From positions 1 through 35,576 of the forward strand of contig JAFSZO010000110.1 in NCBI GenBank assembly GCA_017455605.1: a stretch of DNA of 35,576 nt, in the 5' to 3' direction. The notes under the pieces were generated by a model. It made no database searches. It worked only from the letters and a program-made list of their open reading frames with translations, and was not told the origin of the DNA. Shown here one piece after another: positions 1 through 7,840 of the stretch. This stretch comes from Clostridia bacterium (GTDB lineage Bacteria; Bacillota; Clostridia; Christensenellales; CAG-1252). Within the stretch, counting starts at the first letter, position 1. Each line of letters opens with the position of its first letter. The translations under genes and the position numbers were made by a program.

Positions 1-2
1 CG

Positions 3-650
3 CCGGACAGCGACTACGACGTGCGTTTCGTCTACGTTCGCCCCCTTGACCATTATCTCCGCCTCGGCAAGACGCGCGACGTGATCGAGTGGCAGTTGGA
101 CGACACCCTTGACATCAACGGATGGGACCTGCAAAAGGCGCTTCGCCTGTTGCATTCCTCCAATCCTACGATCTTCGAATGGTGGCTCTCTCCCATCGTC
201 TACCGCACGAGCGCCGATTGGGAAAGCGTCGCCGAGATCATCGGGAAGTACTACGAAAAGCGCCCGAGTCTCCATCACTATCTGTGTATGGCAAAGCGCA
301 ATTATCGCGAGTTCCTGACGGGAGAGCAGGTCAAGCTGAAAAAGTATTTCTACGTCCTTCGCCCGATCCTCGCCTGTCGGTGGATCCTGTCCGAGGGCAC
401 ACCCCCGCCGATGCTCTTCGACGACCTCGCGGCGCGATGCCTCTCCCCCGAGATCGCCCCCTTCGTGGGCGACCTCCTCGCGAAAAAGCGCGAGACTCCC
501 GAGATCGGCTTGGGTCCCCGCGTCGACGCCTTGAACGACTACCTTCTCGCCGAGATCGAGCGTACGGAGTCTACGATCGCCACGCTTCCGCTCGATCACA
601 CTGCCGATTGGGAGACTCTCGACCGCATCTTTACGAATATTGTGAAATAA
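3..650 (+). CDS. RlaP/YcgL-type nucleotidyltransferase (5' end outside window)
   Basis: Seen: the reading frame is open from the window edge, so the start is missing. The first visible residues read PDSDYDVRFVYVRP, the D-x-D part of a DNA-polymerase-beta-type nucleotidyltransferase active site, normally preceded by a GS motif that would lie upstream. Further on are VIEWQLDD, LDINGWDLQKALRLL and NPTIFEWW, blocks I associate with the COG3541/RlaP family (PF10127, 'RNA repair pathway DNA polymerase beta family'). Known: the family is predicted to transfer nucleotides, possibly in RNA repair; the substrate is not established. About 216 residues are visible, most of a normal ~250-residue protein. 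No RNA ligase or other repair gene is visible after it. Family call fairly sure; role unknown. Confidence 0.8.
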   Translation, partial: PDSDYDVRFVYVRPLDHYLRLGKTRDVIEWQLDDTLDINGWDLQKALRLLHSSNPTIFEWWLSPIVYRTSADWESVAEIIGKYYEKRPSLHHYLCMAKRNYREFLTGEQVKLKKYFYVLRPILACRWILSEGTPPPMLFDDLAARCLSPEIAPFVGDLLAKKRETPEIGLGPRVDALNDYLLAEIERTESTIATLPLDHTADWETLDRIFTNIVK

Positions 651-1004
651 GGGATCGACGCGACGCCTTTCGACGGCGCAGTCACCTCTTGCCTTCCCGC
701 AGCATAGTATGCAGTGTACGAATGATGAGGTCGCACGAGCGGAGCGGGGCGAGCCCCCGCGCGGCGAAGGCGAAGCAGATACCCCTTGAAAAACGTCGGC
801 GCCGACTCGAAGCGTCGCACCCCTCCCTCGAAAGGATGGATGCGGCGCTTTTTAATTTGGGAAACCATAGGTAAACGGATGGGAAGCGCATCCCTCCTGA
901 GGGTGTAGCATCTCTCGCTTTCGATCATTTTTTCTTTTTTTATTGAAATAACGGATATAAAGTGCTAAAATATATAATTAGATTTATACATCGGAGGTCT
1001 CCTT
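651..1004. other. Intergenic region without a gene; inverted repeats and ppa leader
   Basis: No credible gene: the frames open here run antisense to or out of frame from neighbours. Several pairings are visible: CCTTTCGA at 666-673 against TCGAAAGG at 828-835, a GGGGC/GCCCC hairpin at 746-757, and GGATG/CATCC at 877-893. The composition resembles the repeat-rich gaps later in the window, but I cannot match it to one of those families. From about 930 the sequence turns AT-rich and forms the ppa promoter. Confidence 0.5.
943..971 (+). promoter_or_regulatory. Promoter of the ppa operon
   Basis: TTGAAA at 943-948, a 17-nt spacer, and TAAAAT at 966-971. The stretch is the only AT-rich block in this part. 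A ribosome site GGAGGT at 993-998 sits 6 nt before the ppa ATG. The tight gene spacing afterwards suggests this promoter serves everything to 7298. Confidence 0.75.
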
Positions 1005-1538
1005 ATGAATTTGTGGAAAGATATGAACCCCGCGCGCATCAGTCCGCAGGACTTCATCGCGGTCATCGAGATCAGCAAGGGCAGCAAGAACAAGTACGAG
1101 CTGGACAAGGAATCCGGCGCCCTCATCCTTGACCGCGTCCTCTACACTTCCACCCATTACCCCGCGAATTACGGCTTCATTCCGCTGACCTATGCGGATG
1201 ACAAGGACCCCTTGGACGTCCTCGTCCTCTGCAGTGAGCAGATCGCCCCTCTCGCGATCGTGGAGTGCTACCCGATCGGAGTGATGGCGATGATCGACGG
1301 CGGCGCCTTCGACTACAAGATCATCGCGGTGCCCTTCCGCGATCCGACCTACAACGGCTATCGCGACGTCGGCGAACTGCCGCCGCACATCGTGCAGGAG
1401 ATCGCCCACTTCTTCAACGTATACAAGCAACTCGAGCACAAGGAGACCACCGTGATGGAGATCTTCGGCAGGGATCGCGCCCTCGATATCATCACCGAGG
1501 CGATCGCCCTCTATCGGGAGAAATTCGGACTGCAATAA
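1005..1538 (+). CDS. ppa: Inorganic pyrophosphatase, family I
   Basis: Hydrolyses pyrophosphate to two phosphates in the cytoplasm, pulling biosynthetic reactions forward. At 177 residues it has the usual family I length. The signature DDKDPLDVLV (about residues 65-74) carries the metal-binding aspartates, preceded by YPANYGFIPLTY and followed by the conserved DYKIIAVP and a late K-x-x-E region. The start is fixed by GGAGGT at 993-998. It is the first gene after a clear promoter. The next gene starts 1 nt after its stop, so it is co-transcribed with flavoproteins, an arrangement with no obvious metabolic link. Confidence 0.96.
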   Translation: MNLWKDMNPARISPQDFIAVIEISKGSKNKYELDKESGALILDRVLYTSTHYPANYGFIPLTYADDKDPLDVLVLCSEQIAPLAIVECYPIGVMAMIDGGAFDYKIIAVPFRDPTYNGYRDVGELPPHIVQEIAHFFNVYKQLEHKETTVMEIFGRDRALDIITEAIALYREKFGLQ

Positions 1539-1539
1539 T

Positions 1540-2985
1540 ATGGAAAAATACGACGTGATCGTGATCGGCGGCGGCGTGGTCGGCACGGCTGTGCTGCGTA
1601 GCTTGTCCGCCTACAAGGCGAAGGTCCTTCTCCTCGAGAAGTCGAGCGACGTCGCTTCGGGCGCCAGCAGGGCGAACAGCGGCATCGTGCACGCGGGCTA
1701 CGACGCCGAGCCGGGCACAAAGAAGGCATATTTCAACGTAAAAGGCGCGGCGACGTTCCCCTCGCTCACGCGGGAATTGCACGTACCCTACAAAATGACG
1801 GGCTCCCTCGTCGCGGCGCGGGAGGGGGGACTTCCCGCCCTCGAGGAGCTCAAGCGGCGCGCCGATCTCAACGGCGTGAAGGCGGAGATCCTTCCCGCCG
1901 AGAAGGTCCGCGCTCTCGAACCTAACATTTCTCGGGAGATCCTTTACGCCCTCTACGCCCCCGAGGCGGGGGTGGTCTCCCCCTACAAGCTGACGATCGC
2001 GCAGGCGGACCACGCCGTGGTGAACGGCGCCGAGATCCGTCTCGAGGAAAAGGTCGTCGCTCTCTCAAAACGCGGCGACGAGTTTTTCGTCCGCACCGAT
2101 CGGGGCGAATACGCCGCCTCTTACGTCGTCAACGCGGCGGGCGCGGGCGCGGCGGAGGTCAACGGCTTGATCGGGGAAGAGGCTCCCGTCGAGACCCACG
2201 CGGTCGGGGACTATTACATTTTGGACTCTACGGCGGCGGGGATCGTGAATACCGTCGTCTTCCCTCTGCCGGACGAGAAGGGCAAGGGTATCTTGGTCGC
2301 TCCCACCGCGGACGGCAACGTGATCCTCGGTCCCACCTCGCGCAAGGTCCCGCACGACGAGGCGGAACGTTGCGAGGTCACGCCCGAAGGTCTCGCGCTC
2401 GTGCGCGAAGGGGTGCTTCGTCTGATCCCTTCGGTCGACCTCAGGAAGGTCATCCGAGTTTACGCGGGCACCCGCACGGCGGTCGGCGGCGATTTCATCA
2501 TTGAGGAATCCACACGTTTCCCGCGCTACTTTATGTTGCTCGGCATCTGTTCGCCGGGTCTCACCTCTGCTCCCGCCATCGGCGAATACGTCGCGGGCGA
2601 GGCGGCGGCTTCGCTCGGACTCGAGAAAAAGCAGTCTATGTTGCCCCTCCCGCACAAGTTCCGCCTCAGCGAGGCGAGCGCGGAGGAGATCCGAGGCAAA
2701 GTCCTGTCCGATCCCTCCTTCGGTAGGATCGTCTGCCGTTGTGAGAAGGTCACCGAGGGGGAGATCCTCGCGGCGATCCGTTCTCCGCTCCCCGCTCGCA
2801 CCGTCGATGCGGTGAAGAGGAGAGTGCGCGCGGGCATGGGCAGGTGTCAGGGCGGTTTTTGCCGTCCTCGCGTGATGGAGATCTTGTCTCGCGAACTCGG
2901 CGTGCCCCTTTCCGAGATCCGTCTCGGCGACGCGGGCAGCGAGATCGCGCCCTACGAGGTAAAGCAGAATTATGGAAAGATTTGA
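1540..2985 (+). CDS. FAD-dependent oxidoreductase with C-terminal BFD-like [2Fe-2S] domain (GlpA/L-2-hydroxyglutarate oxidase-like)
   Basis: A 481-residue DAO-fold flavoprotein. The N-terminal dinucleotide motif GGGVVG lies at residues 10-15, followed by SGASRANSGIVHAGYD, typical of the glycerol-3-phosphate dehydrogenase/2-hydroxyglutarate oxidase branch. The C-terminal ~90 residues hold cysteines C399, C401, C436 and C441 (CRC and CQGGFC), the pattern of a BFD-like Fer2 domain. Known: in clostridia this gene sits with an NAD-type flavoprotein and DUF1667, as here, and is often labelled anaerobic glycerol-3-phosphate dehydrogenase. Its stop overlaps the next start by 14 bp. The true substrate (glycerol-3-phosphate or another hydroxy acid) cannot be read from sequence. 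Confidence 0.88.
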   Translation: MEKYDVIVIGGGVVGTAVLRSLSAYKAKVLLLEKSSDVASGASRANSGIVHAGYDAEPGTKKAYFNVKGAATFPSLTRELHVPYKMTGSLVAAREGGLPALEELKRRADLNGVKAEILPAEKVRALEPNISREILYALYAPEAGVVSPYKLTIAQADHAVVNGAEIRLEEKVVALSKRGDEFFVRTDRGEYAASYVVNAAGAGAAEVNGLIGEEAPVETHAVGDYYILDSTAAGIVNTVVFPLPDEKGKGILVAPTADGNVILGPTSRKVPHDEAERCEVTPEGLALVREGVLRLIPSVDLRKVIRVYAGTRTAVGGDFIIEESTRFPRYFMLLGICSPGLTSAPAIGEYVAGEAAASLGLEKKQSMLPLPHKFRLSEASAEEIRGKVLSDPSFGRIVCRCEKVTEGEILAAIRSPLPARTVDAVKRRVRAGMGRCQGGFCRPRVMEILSRELGVPLSEIRLGDAGSEIAPYEVKQNYGKI

Positions 2986-4207
2986 CGTAGCGGTGATCGG
3001 CGGCGGTCCCGCCGGAATGGCTGCGGCGCTTGCCGCGCGGGAGAAGGGGGCTACGGTCGCCCTTTTGGAGCGCGACGATCGCCTCGGCGGTATCCTCAAT
3101 CAATGTATCCACAACGGCTTCGGGCTCCACTATTTCGGTGAGGAGCTCACCGGTCCGGAGTACGCCAAGCGTTTCCGCGATAAGGTGCTCGCCGACGCGG
3201 GGATCACCGTCTTTTTGGAGGCGATGGTGCTCTCGCTTACCGAGGATCGGGTCGTGACCGCGCTCTCTCCGACCAAAGGTCTCGTCGAGATCGAGGCGGG
3301 CGCCGTCGTCCTCGCGATGGGATGCCGAGAGCGCAGCGCGGGCGCGATCGCTCTCGCGGGCACTCGTCCCGCGGGTATCTACACGGCGGGCATGGCGCAG
3401 CGCCTCTGCAACGTGGAAGGGTATTTGGTCGGCAAAGAGGTCGTGATCCTCGGCAGCGGCGACATCGGGCTCATCATGGCTCGTCGTATGACCAGCGAAG
3501 GCGCGAAGGTCAAGCTCGTCGCGGAGATCATGCCCTTCAGCAGCGGACTGAAACGCAACATCGTACAATGTCTGAACGACTACGACATTCCTCTCCGTTA
3601 TTCGACGACGGTCACCCGCGTGACGGGCAAAAACCGTCTGACGGGCGTCTACGTCGCTCCCGTGGGGGAGGGCTTGCGTCCCGACCTGTCTCGCGAGGAG
3701 TATATCCCTTGCGACACCCTTCTCTTGTCCGTCGGCTTGATCCCCGAGAACGACCTTTTGACGGGGAGCAGGGTGGAGATGAGCCGTGTGACTTCGGGCG
3801 CGGTCGTGGACGAATATCGGCAGACCTCCGTCCCCGGGATCTTCTCGGCGGGCAACGTCCTGCACGTGCACGATCTCGTGGACAACGTCAGCGAGGAGGC
3901 TCGGATCGCGGGCGCCGCGGCGGCGGACTACGCGCAGGGCGCGCTTTCAGCGGGAGAGACCCTCTCGGTGACCGCGGCGGACGGCGTTCGTTACGCGTTG
4001 CCGCAACGGGTCCATGCGGGCGAAGGAACGGTCAGACTGTATTTCCGCGTGGACAAGGTCTATCGCGGCAGGACGGTGGTCGTCACATCGGGAGGGGAAG
4101 TGATCAAACGCAAGAAGACACTCGTGATGGCTCCCGGTGAAATGCAATACATCGAGGTCGATCGCGCTCTCTTTAAGGGCGACGTGTCGGTCCGTACGGA
4201 GGAATGA
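2972..4207 (+). CDS. NAD(P)/FAD-dependent oxidoreductase, partner subunit
   Basis: A 411-residue two-dinucleotide-fold flavoprotein (Pyr_redox_2 type). The first fold has VIGGGPAGMAAALAA (FAD); the second has VVILGSGDIGLIMARR near residue 155 (NAD(P)H). LNQCIHNGFGLHYFGEELTGPEY is characteristic of the small flavoprotein that accompanies GlpA-like proteins. A further C-terminal block (VYRGRTVVVTSGGEVIKRKK) is probably a small beta domain. Overlap with both neighbours implies a complex: substrate oxidation in the first protein, electrons passed by its FeS domain to this one. The final acceptor is not evident. Confidence 0.87.
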   Translation: MERFDVAVIGGGPAGMAAALAAREKGATVALLERDDRLGGILNQCIHNGFGLHYFGEELTGPEYAKRFRDKVLADAGITVFLEAMVLSLTEDRVVTALSPTKGLVEIEAGAVVLAMGCRERSAGAIALAGTRPAGIYTAGMAQRLCNVEGYLVGKEVVILGSGDIGLIMARRMTSEGAKVKLVAEIMPFSSGLKRNIVQCLNDYDIPLRYSTTVTRVTGKNRLTGVYVAPVGEGLRPDLSREEYIPCDTLLLSVGLIPENDLLTGSRVEMSRVTSGAVVDEYRQTSVPGIFSAGNVLHVHDLVDNVSEEARIAGAAAADYAQGALSAGETLSVTAADGVRYALPQRVHAGEGTVRLYFRVDKVYRGRTVVVTSGGEVIKRKKTLVMAPGEMQYIEVDRALFKGDVSVRTEE

Positions 4208-4551
4208 TGGATACCACGTGCATTATGTGCCCGATGGGGTGCGCCCTGCGGGTCGAGGAAACGGACGGTAAAGTCGTCGTGACGGGCAACGGTTGCCCGC
4301 GCGGCGCGAAATACGGTGAGGCGGAGTTTTTGCACCCCGAGCGGGTCGTGACCACCCTCTTGAAGCACGAACGGGGGGGCGTCGTCAGCGTGAAGACCGA
4401 TCGCCCGATCCCGAAGAGCAAGATCGGAGAGTTCCTCTCTTGGGCGGCGTCCTACCGTGTGAGCGGGGCGGTCGCTACGGGAGACGCACTCGCCGAGGAT
4501 CCCGTCGGGTGCGGCGCAACGGTCGTCGCGACGGCGGACTACGAGGAGTAG
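4207..4551 (+). CDS. DUF1667 cysteine-rich protein
   Basis: 114 residues from the chosen start. CIMCPMGC and NGCPRG give four cysteines, the C-x2-C-x3-C ... C pattern of DUF1667, probably binding iron-sulfur or zinc. Known: DUF1667 is almost always the third gene of this flavoprotein trio and is presumed a small subunit. GGAGG at 4198-4202 is 4 nt from the ATG at 4207 but only 1 nt from the in-frame ATG at 4204, so the later start is preferred. The C-terminal half is poorly conserved in appearance. Confidence 0.85.
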   Translation: MDTTCIMCPMGCALRVEETDGKVVVTGNGCPRGAKYGEAEFLHPERVVTTLLKHERGGVVSVKTDRPIPKSKIGEFLSWAASYRVSGAVATGDALAEDPVGCGATVVATADYEE

Positions 4552-4552
4552 A

Positions 4553-5488
4553 ATGCTGTATTACGACTTCAAAGCGGCGCTTGCGCGCGGAGATATAGCC
4601 CCTCTCTATCGGATCGACGGAGAGGATAAATATTGGTCGGAGCTTGCTTACGCCGACCTTTTGGCGCTCTCTTCCGAGCTCGACACCGAGGTGCTCTCGG
4701 ACGGCGCGCCTGTGGAGGACGCGATCTTTGCTGTGCAGAACTTCCCGATGATGTCGGACAGAAAAGTCGTCGTGATCCGCGACCGCAAACTCAAGGATGC
4801 GGAGATCAAATCGCTCGAGAAATACCTCGCCTCTCCCGCGTCGAGCGGCGTTCTCGTCCTCTATAATACCGAAGGGAAGGTCAAGGGAGAACGCGCCTAT
4901 ACCTTCGAGCCTCTGACCGAGGGGGAACTCACCCCTTACGTCCTTCGTCTCGCGCGGGAGATGGGCGGGTCGATCCGCGATTCCGCGGCGAAGAAACTCA
5001 TCGCCTACACCGAGATGAATATGACCCGCATCAAGAACGAGCTCATCAAGATGATCCCCCTCGGGGAGATCACGGACGAGACGGTCGTCGCCTACGTCGA
5101 GCCGAGCTATTCTTACCGAGTGTTCGACTTCACCGACGCGATCGCACGGGGCAGCTATTCGGGTGCGTACAGCGTGCTGTCCTCGCTCGCGCGGAATCCT
5201 GCCGAGTATTCGCCGTTCTTTACGCAGCTCACCGATTACGTCCGTTTGATGCTGCACGCGAAACTCGCGAAGAACGTCCCCGATGCGGAGCTCGCAAAAG
5301 CGCTCGGCGTGTCGCCGTTCCCCCTCCAAAGGGCGAGGCGCGCGGCGAACGATTATACGCCCAAGCAACTCTTGACCATACTAATGAAGATGTACGGACT
5401 GGAACAGGACTACAAATCGGGGAACATCGGCGTAGAGAACGCGATGGATCTGGCGATCGCCTCGGCGATCGAAGCGAGGCGCAAATGA
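4553..5488 (+). CDS. holA: DNA polymerase III subunit delta
   Basis: The clamp-loader delta subunit, which opens the beta clamp during replication. The protein is 311 residues, slightly short of the usual 330-345. Family marks are an early APLYRIDGEDKYW (delta proteins begin with a Y-L-x-G-x-E motif), FPMMSDRKVVVIRD, a middle ELIKMI region and the C-terminal helical bundle ending NAMDLAIASAIEARR. The ATG is 1 nt after the previous stop, and the stop overlaps the next start (ATGA). Housekeeping gene embedded in an operon with unrelated functions. Confidence 0.92.
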   Translation: MLYYDFKAALARGDIAPLYRIDGEDKYWSELAYADLLALSSELDTEVLSDGAPVEDAIFAVQNFPMMSDRKVVVIRDRKLKDAEIKSLEKYLASPASSGVLVLYNTEGKVKGERAYTFEPLTEGELTPYVLRLAREMGGSIRDSAAKKLIAYTEMNMTRIKNELIKMIPLGEITDETVVAYVEPSYSYRVFDFTDAIARGSYSGAYSVLSSLARNPAEYSPFFTQLTDYVRLMLHAKLAKNVPDAELAKALGVSPFPLQRARRAANDYTPKQLLTILMKMYGLEQDYKSGNIGVENAMDLAIASAIEARRK

Positions 5489-6039
5489 TCGGACTGTTGA
5501 GAAAAGTCAATCGACACGTGATGTATCTGTTGATCGGTGTCGCCGCCACATTTTCTGTCATCAAGGATCTGCTCAAGGTGTCCGTCGCTACGGCGTACGT
5601 CTCGGGGATGGCGACCTCCACGCTCGTCGTGGCGTCGACGATCCTCTCCGTGCTGATCTTCTCCCTCTTCGCGCGTTTGCTCGTGAGTGTCTCCTTCCGC
5701 ATCTGCGGGGCGATCTTCACGAGGAGCAACGGGATGTTCTCTCCTTTCCCCATCGGATTTACAGACTACGAGAGTACGGCGCTCGCCTTCGCGCTCCCGT
5801 GTTTTTTGCTCGGCGGCGTGCTCGTATTGCCCGCCTTGTTCCTGCCCACGCTCTCTGAGGTGCTCGATCCGTTGCGCACGCTGACCAACTGGTCTTTTCT
5901 CGCTCTCGGCGCGGCGTACGGCGTGAAGCGTTACGGTCACGATTATGATCGCAAGTCCCTTGCGATCTCCTTGAGCGTGATCCCGCTCGTGCTGGTGGGG
6001 CTCTCCCTTTTCCTCTTGATCTCGGAGGTGGTGAGATGA
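5485..6039 (+). CDS. Integral membrane protein of unknown function
   Basis: I do not recognise a family. The 184 residues contain about five hydrophobic segments (roughly 11-27, 45-70, 98-121, 134-147 and 158-181), with a basic N-terminus and a charged loop RYGHDYDRKS before the last. Start and stop both overlap the neighbours by 4 bp, so it is translated coupled to holA and to the M28-like gene. Co-translation with a membrane-anchored secreted-side protein suggests a shared envelope role (inference). Confidence 0.7.
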   Translation: MIGLLRKVNRHVMYLLIGVAATFSVIKDLLKVSVATAYVSGMATSTLVVASTILSVLIFSLFARLLVSVSFRICGAIFTRSNGMFSPFPIGFTDYESTALAFALPCFLLGGVLVLPALFLPTLSEVLDPLRTLTNWSFLALGAAYGVKRYGHDYDRKSLAISLSVIPLVLVGLSLFLLISEVVR

Positions 6040-7298
6040 AACGCGCGCTCCTCTTGATCTTGGTCCTTTCACTGATCCTCACCTCTCTTTTGACCCTGCC
6101 CGTTGCTTCGGCGGAGCCGTCCGTTCCGTACGATCTCGCGGTGAGCTTCATCGCAGCCCATTCTCGTCGAGATATCCTTTCCGGCGGAGAAGCCGCCGCC
6201 GCGAAGACCCTCGCGAGTCGTCTCGAATCGCGCGGCTACGTTGTGACCACGCCTTCCGATCGCGTGACCGTCGATACGACTGACCCCAAGGCGGTGACCT
6301 ACGACGTTTCGCACGTGATCGGGTTCAAGGACAACGGCAAGGGGCGCACCTTGCTCGTCGGTTGCTTCTACGGCGGGTACGAACCCACGGACAGCCTCGG
6401 TACCGGAGAGGGAGCGAGCGTCGCTCTCTCGGTCGGATTGCTCCTCTACGTGGCGGACGCTCTCGTCGACCTCCCTCTCGATTACGACCTCGCGATCGCC
6501 TTTTGGGGCGGAGCGGAACTCGGCTCGGACATCGATCTCGACAAGTGCGGCGTCGACCTGTCTCGGCTCGCCCTCTACGTCAACTTCGACTGCGTCGCGG
6601 CAGGCAGCGAGGACTACCTCTATGCCGACGACCTCCCGCGTTCGCAGGAACGCTATTTCCGTGAGATCGCCGCAGAGCAGGGCGCCACGTTTGCCGAGGC
6701 GCCCCTCTACAAGAGTCCCGCGGCGTTCTCTACCGCGAGTGAGGTCTATTCCTCGCTCCATCTCGGGATCCTCGGCGCGAATCGTTCCTTTATGGGCGCG
6801 GACGTCCCCTGCGTGAGCTTCGTCGGCGGCGCGTGGGACTACGACGGCGGTCTGTATCCCTATCGCGGGATGGGAGACGTCGAAGGCACTTCCCTCGACA
6901 CCATTGCGGAGATCGACCGCTTGAACGGCGGCAGAGAGGCGACTTCTTCTCGGTTGCTCGCCACGGCGAAGACCGTGATCGCGGCGCTCTCGGATTCCCG
7001 CCTCACGCCCGTGCTCGACCAAGCCGCAAAGGAGACCTCCTCCGCAGACCTTTACAGTCCTCTGGCTTACTATCTGATCATCGGTATCGGCGCGCTCGCG
7101 ATCATTGCGTTTTTCGTGGTCTTGATCCTGAGGCAGGGCAAGGATAGGCGTGACGTCGAGTGGACTCCGCCCTCCGATCCGCAGTCCTCCGATCGTCAGC
7201 CCCCGACCGGCGACCCGTTCGAGGAGTTTCGTACGACCGACGGAGCGTCTTCGGATGACCCTCCGCAAGGTTCGGACGACGACGTATTCCGTTTTTGA
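6036..7298 (+). CDS. Membrane-anchored M28-peptidase-like protein, probably without zinc ligands
   Basis: 420 residues: a signal peptide or N-terminal anchor (1-26, ending ASA), a domain of M28 aminopeptidase shape (about 27-320), one transmembrane helix (about 345-370) and an acidic, Pro/Ser-rich cytoplasmic tail. The M28 landmarks align by position: GCFYGGYEPTDSLGTGEGAS stands where the family has a H-Y-D-S ... D-N zinc site, FWGGAELGS where it has F-x-x-E-E-x-G, and VNFDCVAAGS where it has N-x-D-M-x-G. The first-shell histidine is absent and the E-E pair is reduced to one glutamate. Likely a non-catalytic binding protein, or an enzyme with altered metal use. It ends the operon. Confidence 0.7.
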   Translation: MKRALLLILVLSLILTSLLTLPVASAEPSVPYDLAVSFIAAHSRRDILSGGEAAAAKTLASRLESRGYVVTTPSDRVTVDTTDPKAVTYDVSHVIGFKDNGKGRTLLVGCFYGGYEPTDSLGTGEGASVALSVGLLLYVADALVDLPLDYDLAIAFWGGAELGSDIDLDKCGVDLSRLALYVNFDCVAAGSEDYLYADDLPRSQERYFREIAAEQGATFAEAPLYKSPAAFSTASEVYSSLHLGILGANRSFMGADVPCVSFVGGAWDYDGGLYPYRGMGDVEGTSLDTIAEIDRLNGGREATSSRLLATAKTVIAALSDSRLTPVLDQAAKETSSADLYSPLAYYLIIGIGALAIIAFFVVLILRQGKDRRDVEWTPPSDPQSSDRQPPTGDPFEEFRTTDGASSDDPPQGSDDDVFRF

Positions 7299-7447
7299 TC
7301 GGCAGGAAAGGTTTTATTTGAGCCATTGGTTTTGCGGAGGCTTGATCAAGCGATATCGAACGATCATTCGCCCGCAGGGCGTCATCACTACATCCTTAAC
7401 TCCACTCTTCACTCTCCACACTCCACTCTCGCGGCGCGTAGCGACCC

Positions 7448-7470
7448 GCAATTCCGCATTCCGCATTAAA
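7448..7470 (+). repeat. Heptamer repeat block (ATTCCGN type)
   Basis: Two to three head-to-tail copies of ATTCCGC followed by ATTAAA. The same heptamers recur at 7663-7736, 13029-13095, 17061-17162, 19844-19920, 20044-20077 and 34825-34850, always between genes. Confidence 0.75.
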
Positions 7471-7488
7471 CGGAGCGTCTGCGACCCG

Positions 7489-7570
7489 CAACTTGTGCCT
7501 TTGGCACAAACTTCGCTACGCAGTAACTTCACACGGCGTCAGCCGTACTTCACTGCGATTGGCTTCACCT
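7489..7570 (-). repeat. Hairpin cassettes with constant AGTGAAGTT-type spacers (inverted copy)
   Basis: On the + strand the constant block reads AACTTCAC or ACTTCACT. Between copies lie small perfect hairpins of unrelated sequence: TTGTGCC-TTT-GGCACAA (7493-7509) and ACGGC-GTCA-GCCGT (7533-7546). The opposite-strand version of the same design is at 34661-34766. Confidence 0.65.
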
Positions 7571-7581
7571 CAATACTCGGC

Positions 7582-7622
7582 GCTCCCTCCGCTACGGTCG
7601 GGATGACAATGATAGTATCATT
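7582..7622 (+). repeat. Repeat with 15-bp palindrome (copy 1)
   Basis: CCTCCGCTACGGTCGGGATGAC leads into the palindrome AATGATA-G-TATCATT (7608-7622). Two opposite-strand copies lie at 19993-20033 and 20095-20136. A piece of the ATTGGGG hairpin repeat follows directly, as it does beside copy 2, so the two parts probably form one composite element. Confidence 0.7.
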
Positions 7623-7662
7623 CGGAACGTTAGCGTTGCATTGGGGCGTGACGGCGTGACCC

Positions 7663-7736
7663 GCAATTCCTAATTCCTCATTCCTAATTCCTAATTAAAA
7701 CGAGCAATTCCGCATTCCGCATTCCGAATTCCGCGT
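7663..7736 (+). repeat. Heptamer repeat block (ATTCCTN then ATTCCGN)
   Basis: A run of ATTCCTA/ATTCCTC heptamers ends in ATTAAAA. After a short non-repeat piece a run of ATTCCGC/ATTCCGA heptamers follows. This two-part order recurs in the other large blocks. Confidence 0.8.
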
Positions 7737-7778
7737 CAAATAGCTTTGCCCGGGTCGCCTCGCGCTTTTCTCGTTATT

Positions 7779-7808
7779 TTGCTTTTCTTTTTTCGCGCGA
7801 CATATTAT
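7779..7808 (+). promoter_or_regulatory. Probable cdaA promoter
   Basis: TTGCTT at 7779-7784 and TATTAT at 7803-7808, spaced 18 nt, in the only AT-rich stretch before cdaA. The -35 is a weak match. Confidence 0.45.
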
Positions 7809-7840
7809 ACTTGTACTTAGTATAAACAGAGGTGACGAAA

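Larger units (their letters stand above)
7299..7840. other. Repeat-filled intergenic region (542 bp)
   Basis: No gene. From left to right: a CTTGATCAAG palindrome, a run of ACTC-rich sequence, heptamer repeats (7448-7470), hairpin cassettes with ACTTCAC spacers (7489-7570), a palindrome-bearing repeat (7582-7622), a truncated copy of the ATTGGGG repeat (about 7626-7660), a second heptamer block (7663-7736) and the cdaA promoter. Short open frames here code only for repeat-derived peptides. Confidence 0.7.

Noticed and set aside
122-874. 250-codon open frame over the start of the window
   Set aside because: Out of frame with the RlaP-type gene for most of its length and then runs into repeat-like intergenic DNA; composition is Arg/Pro-rich as expected of a shadow.
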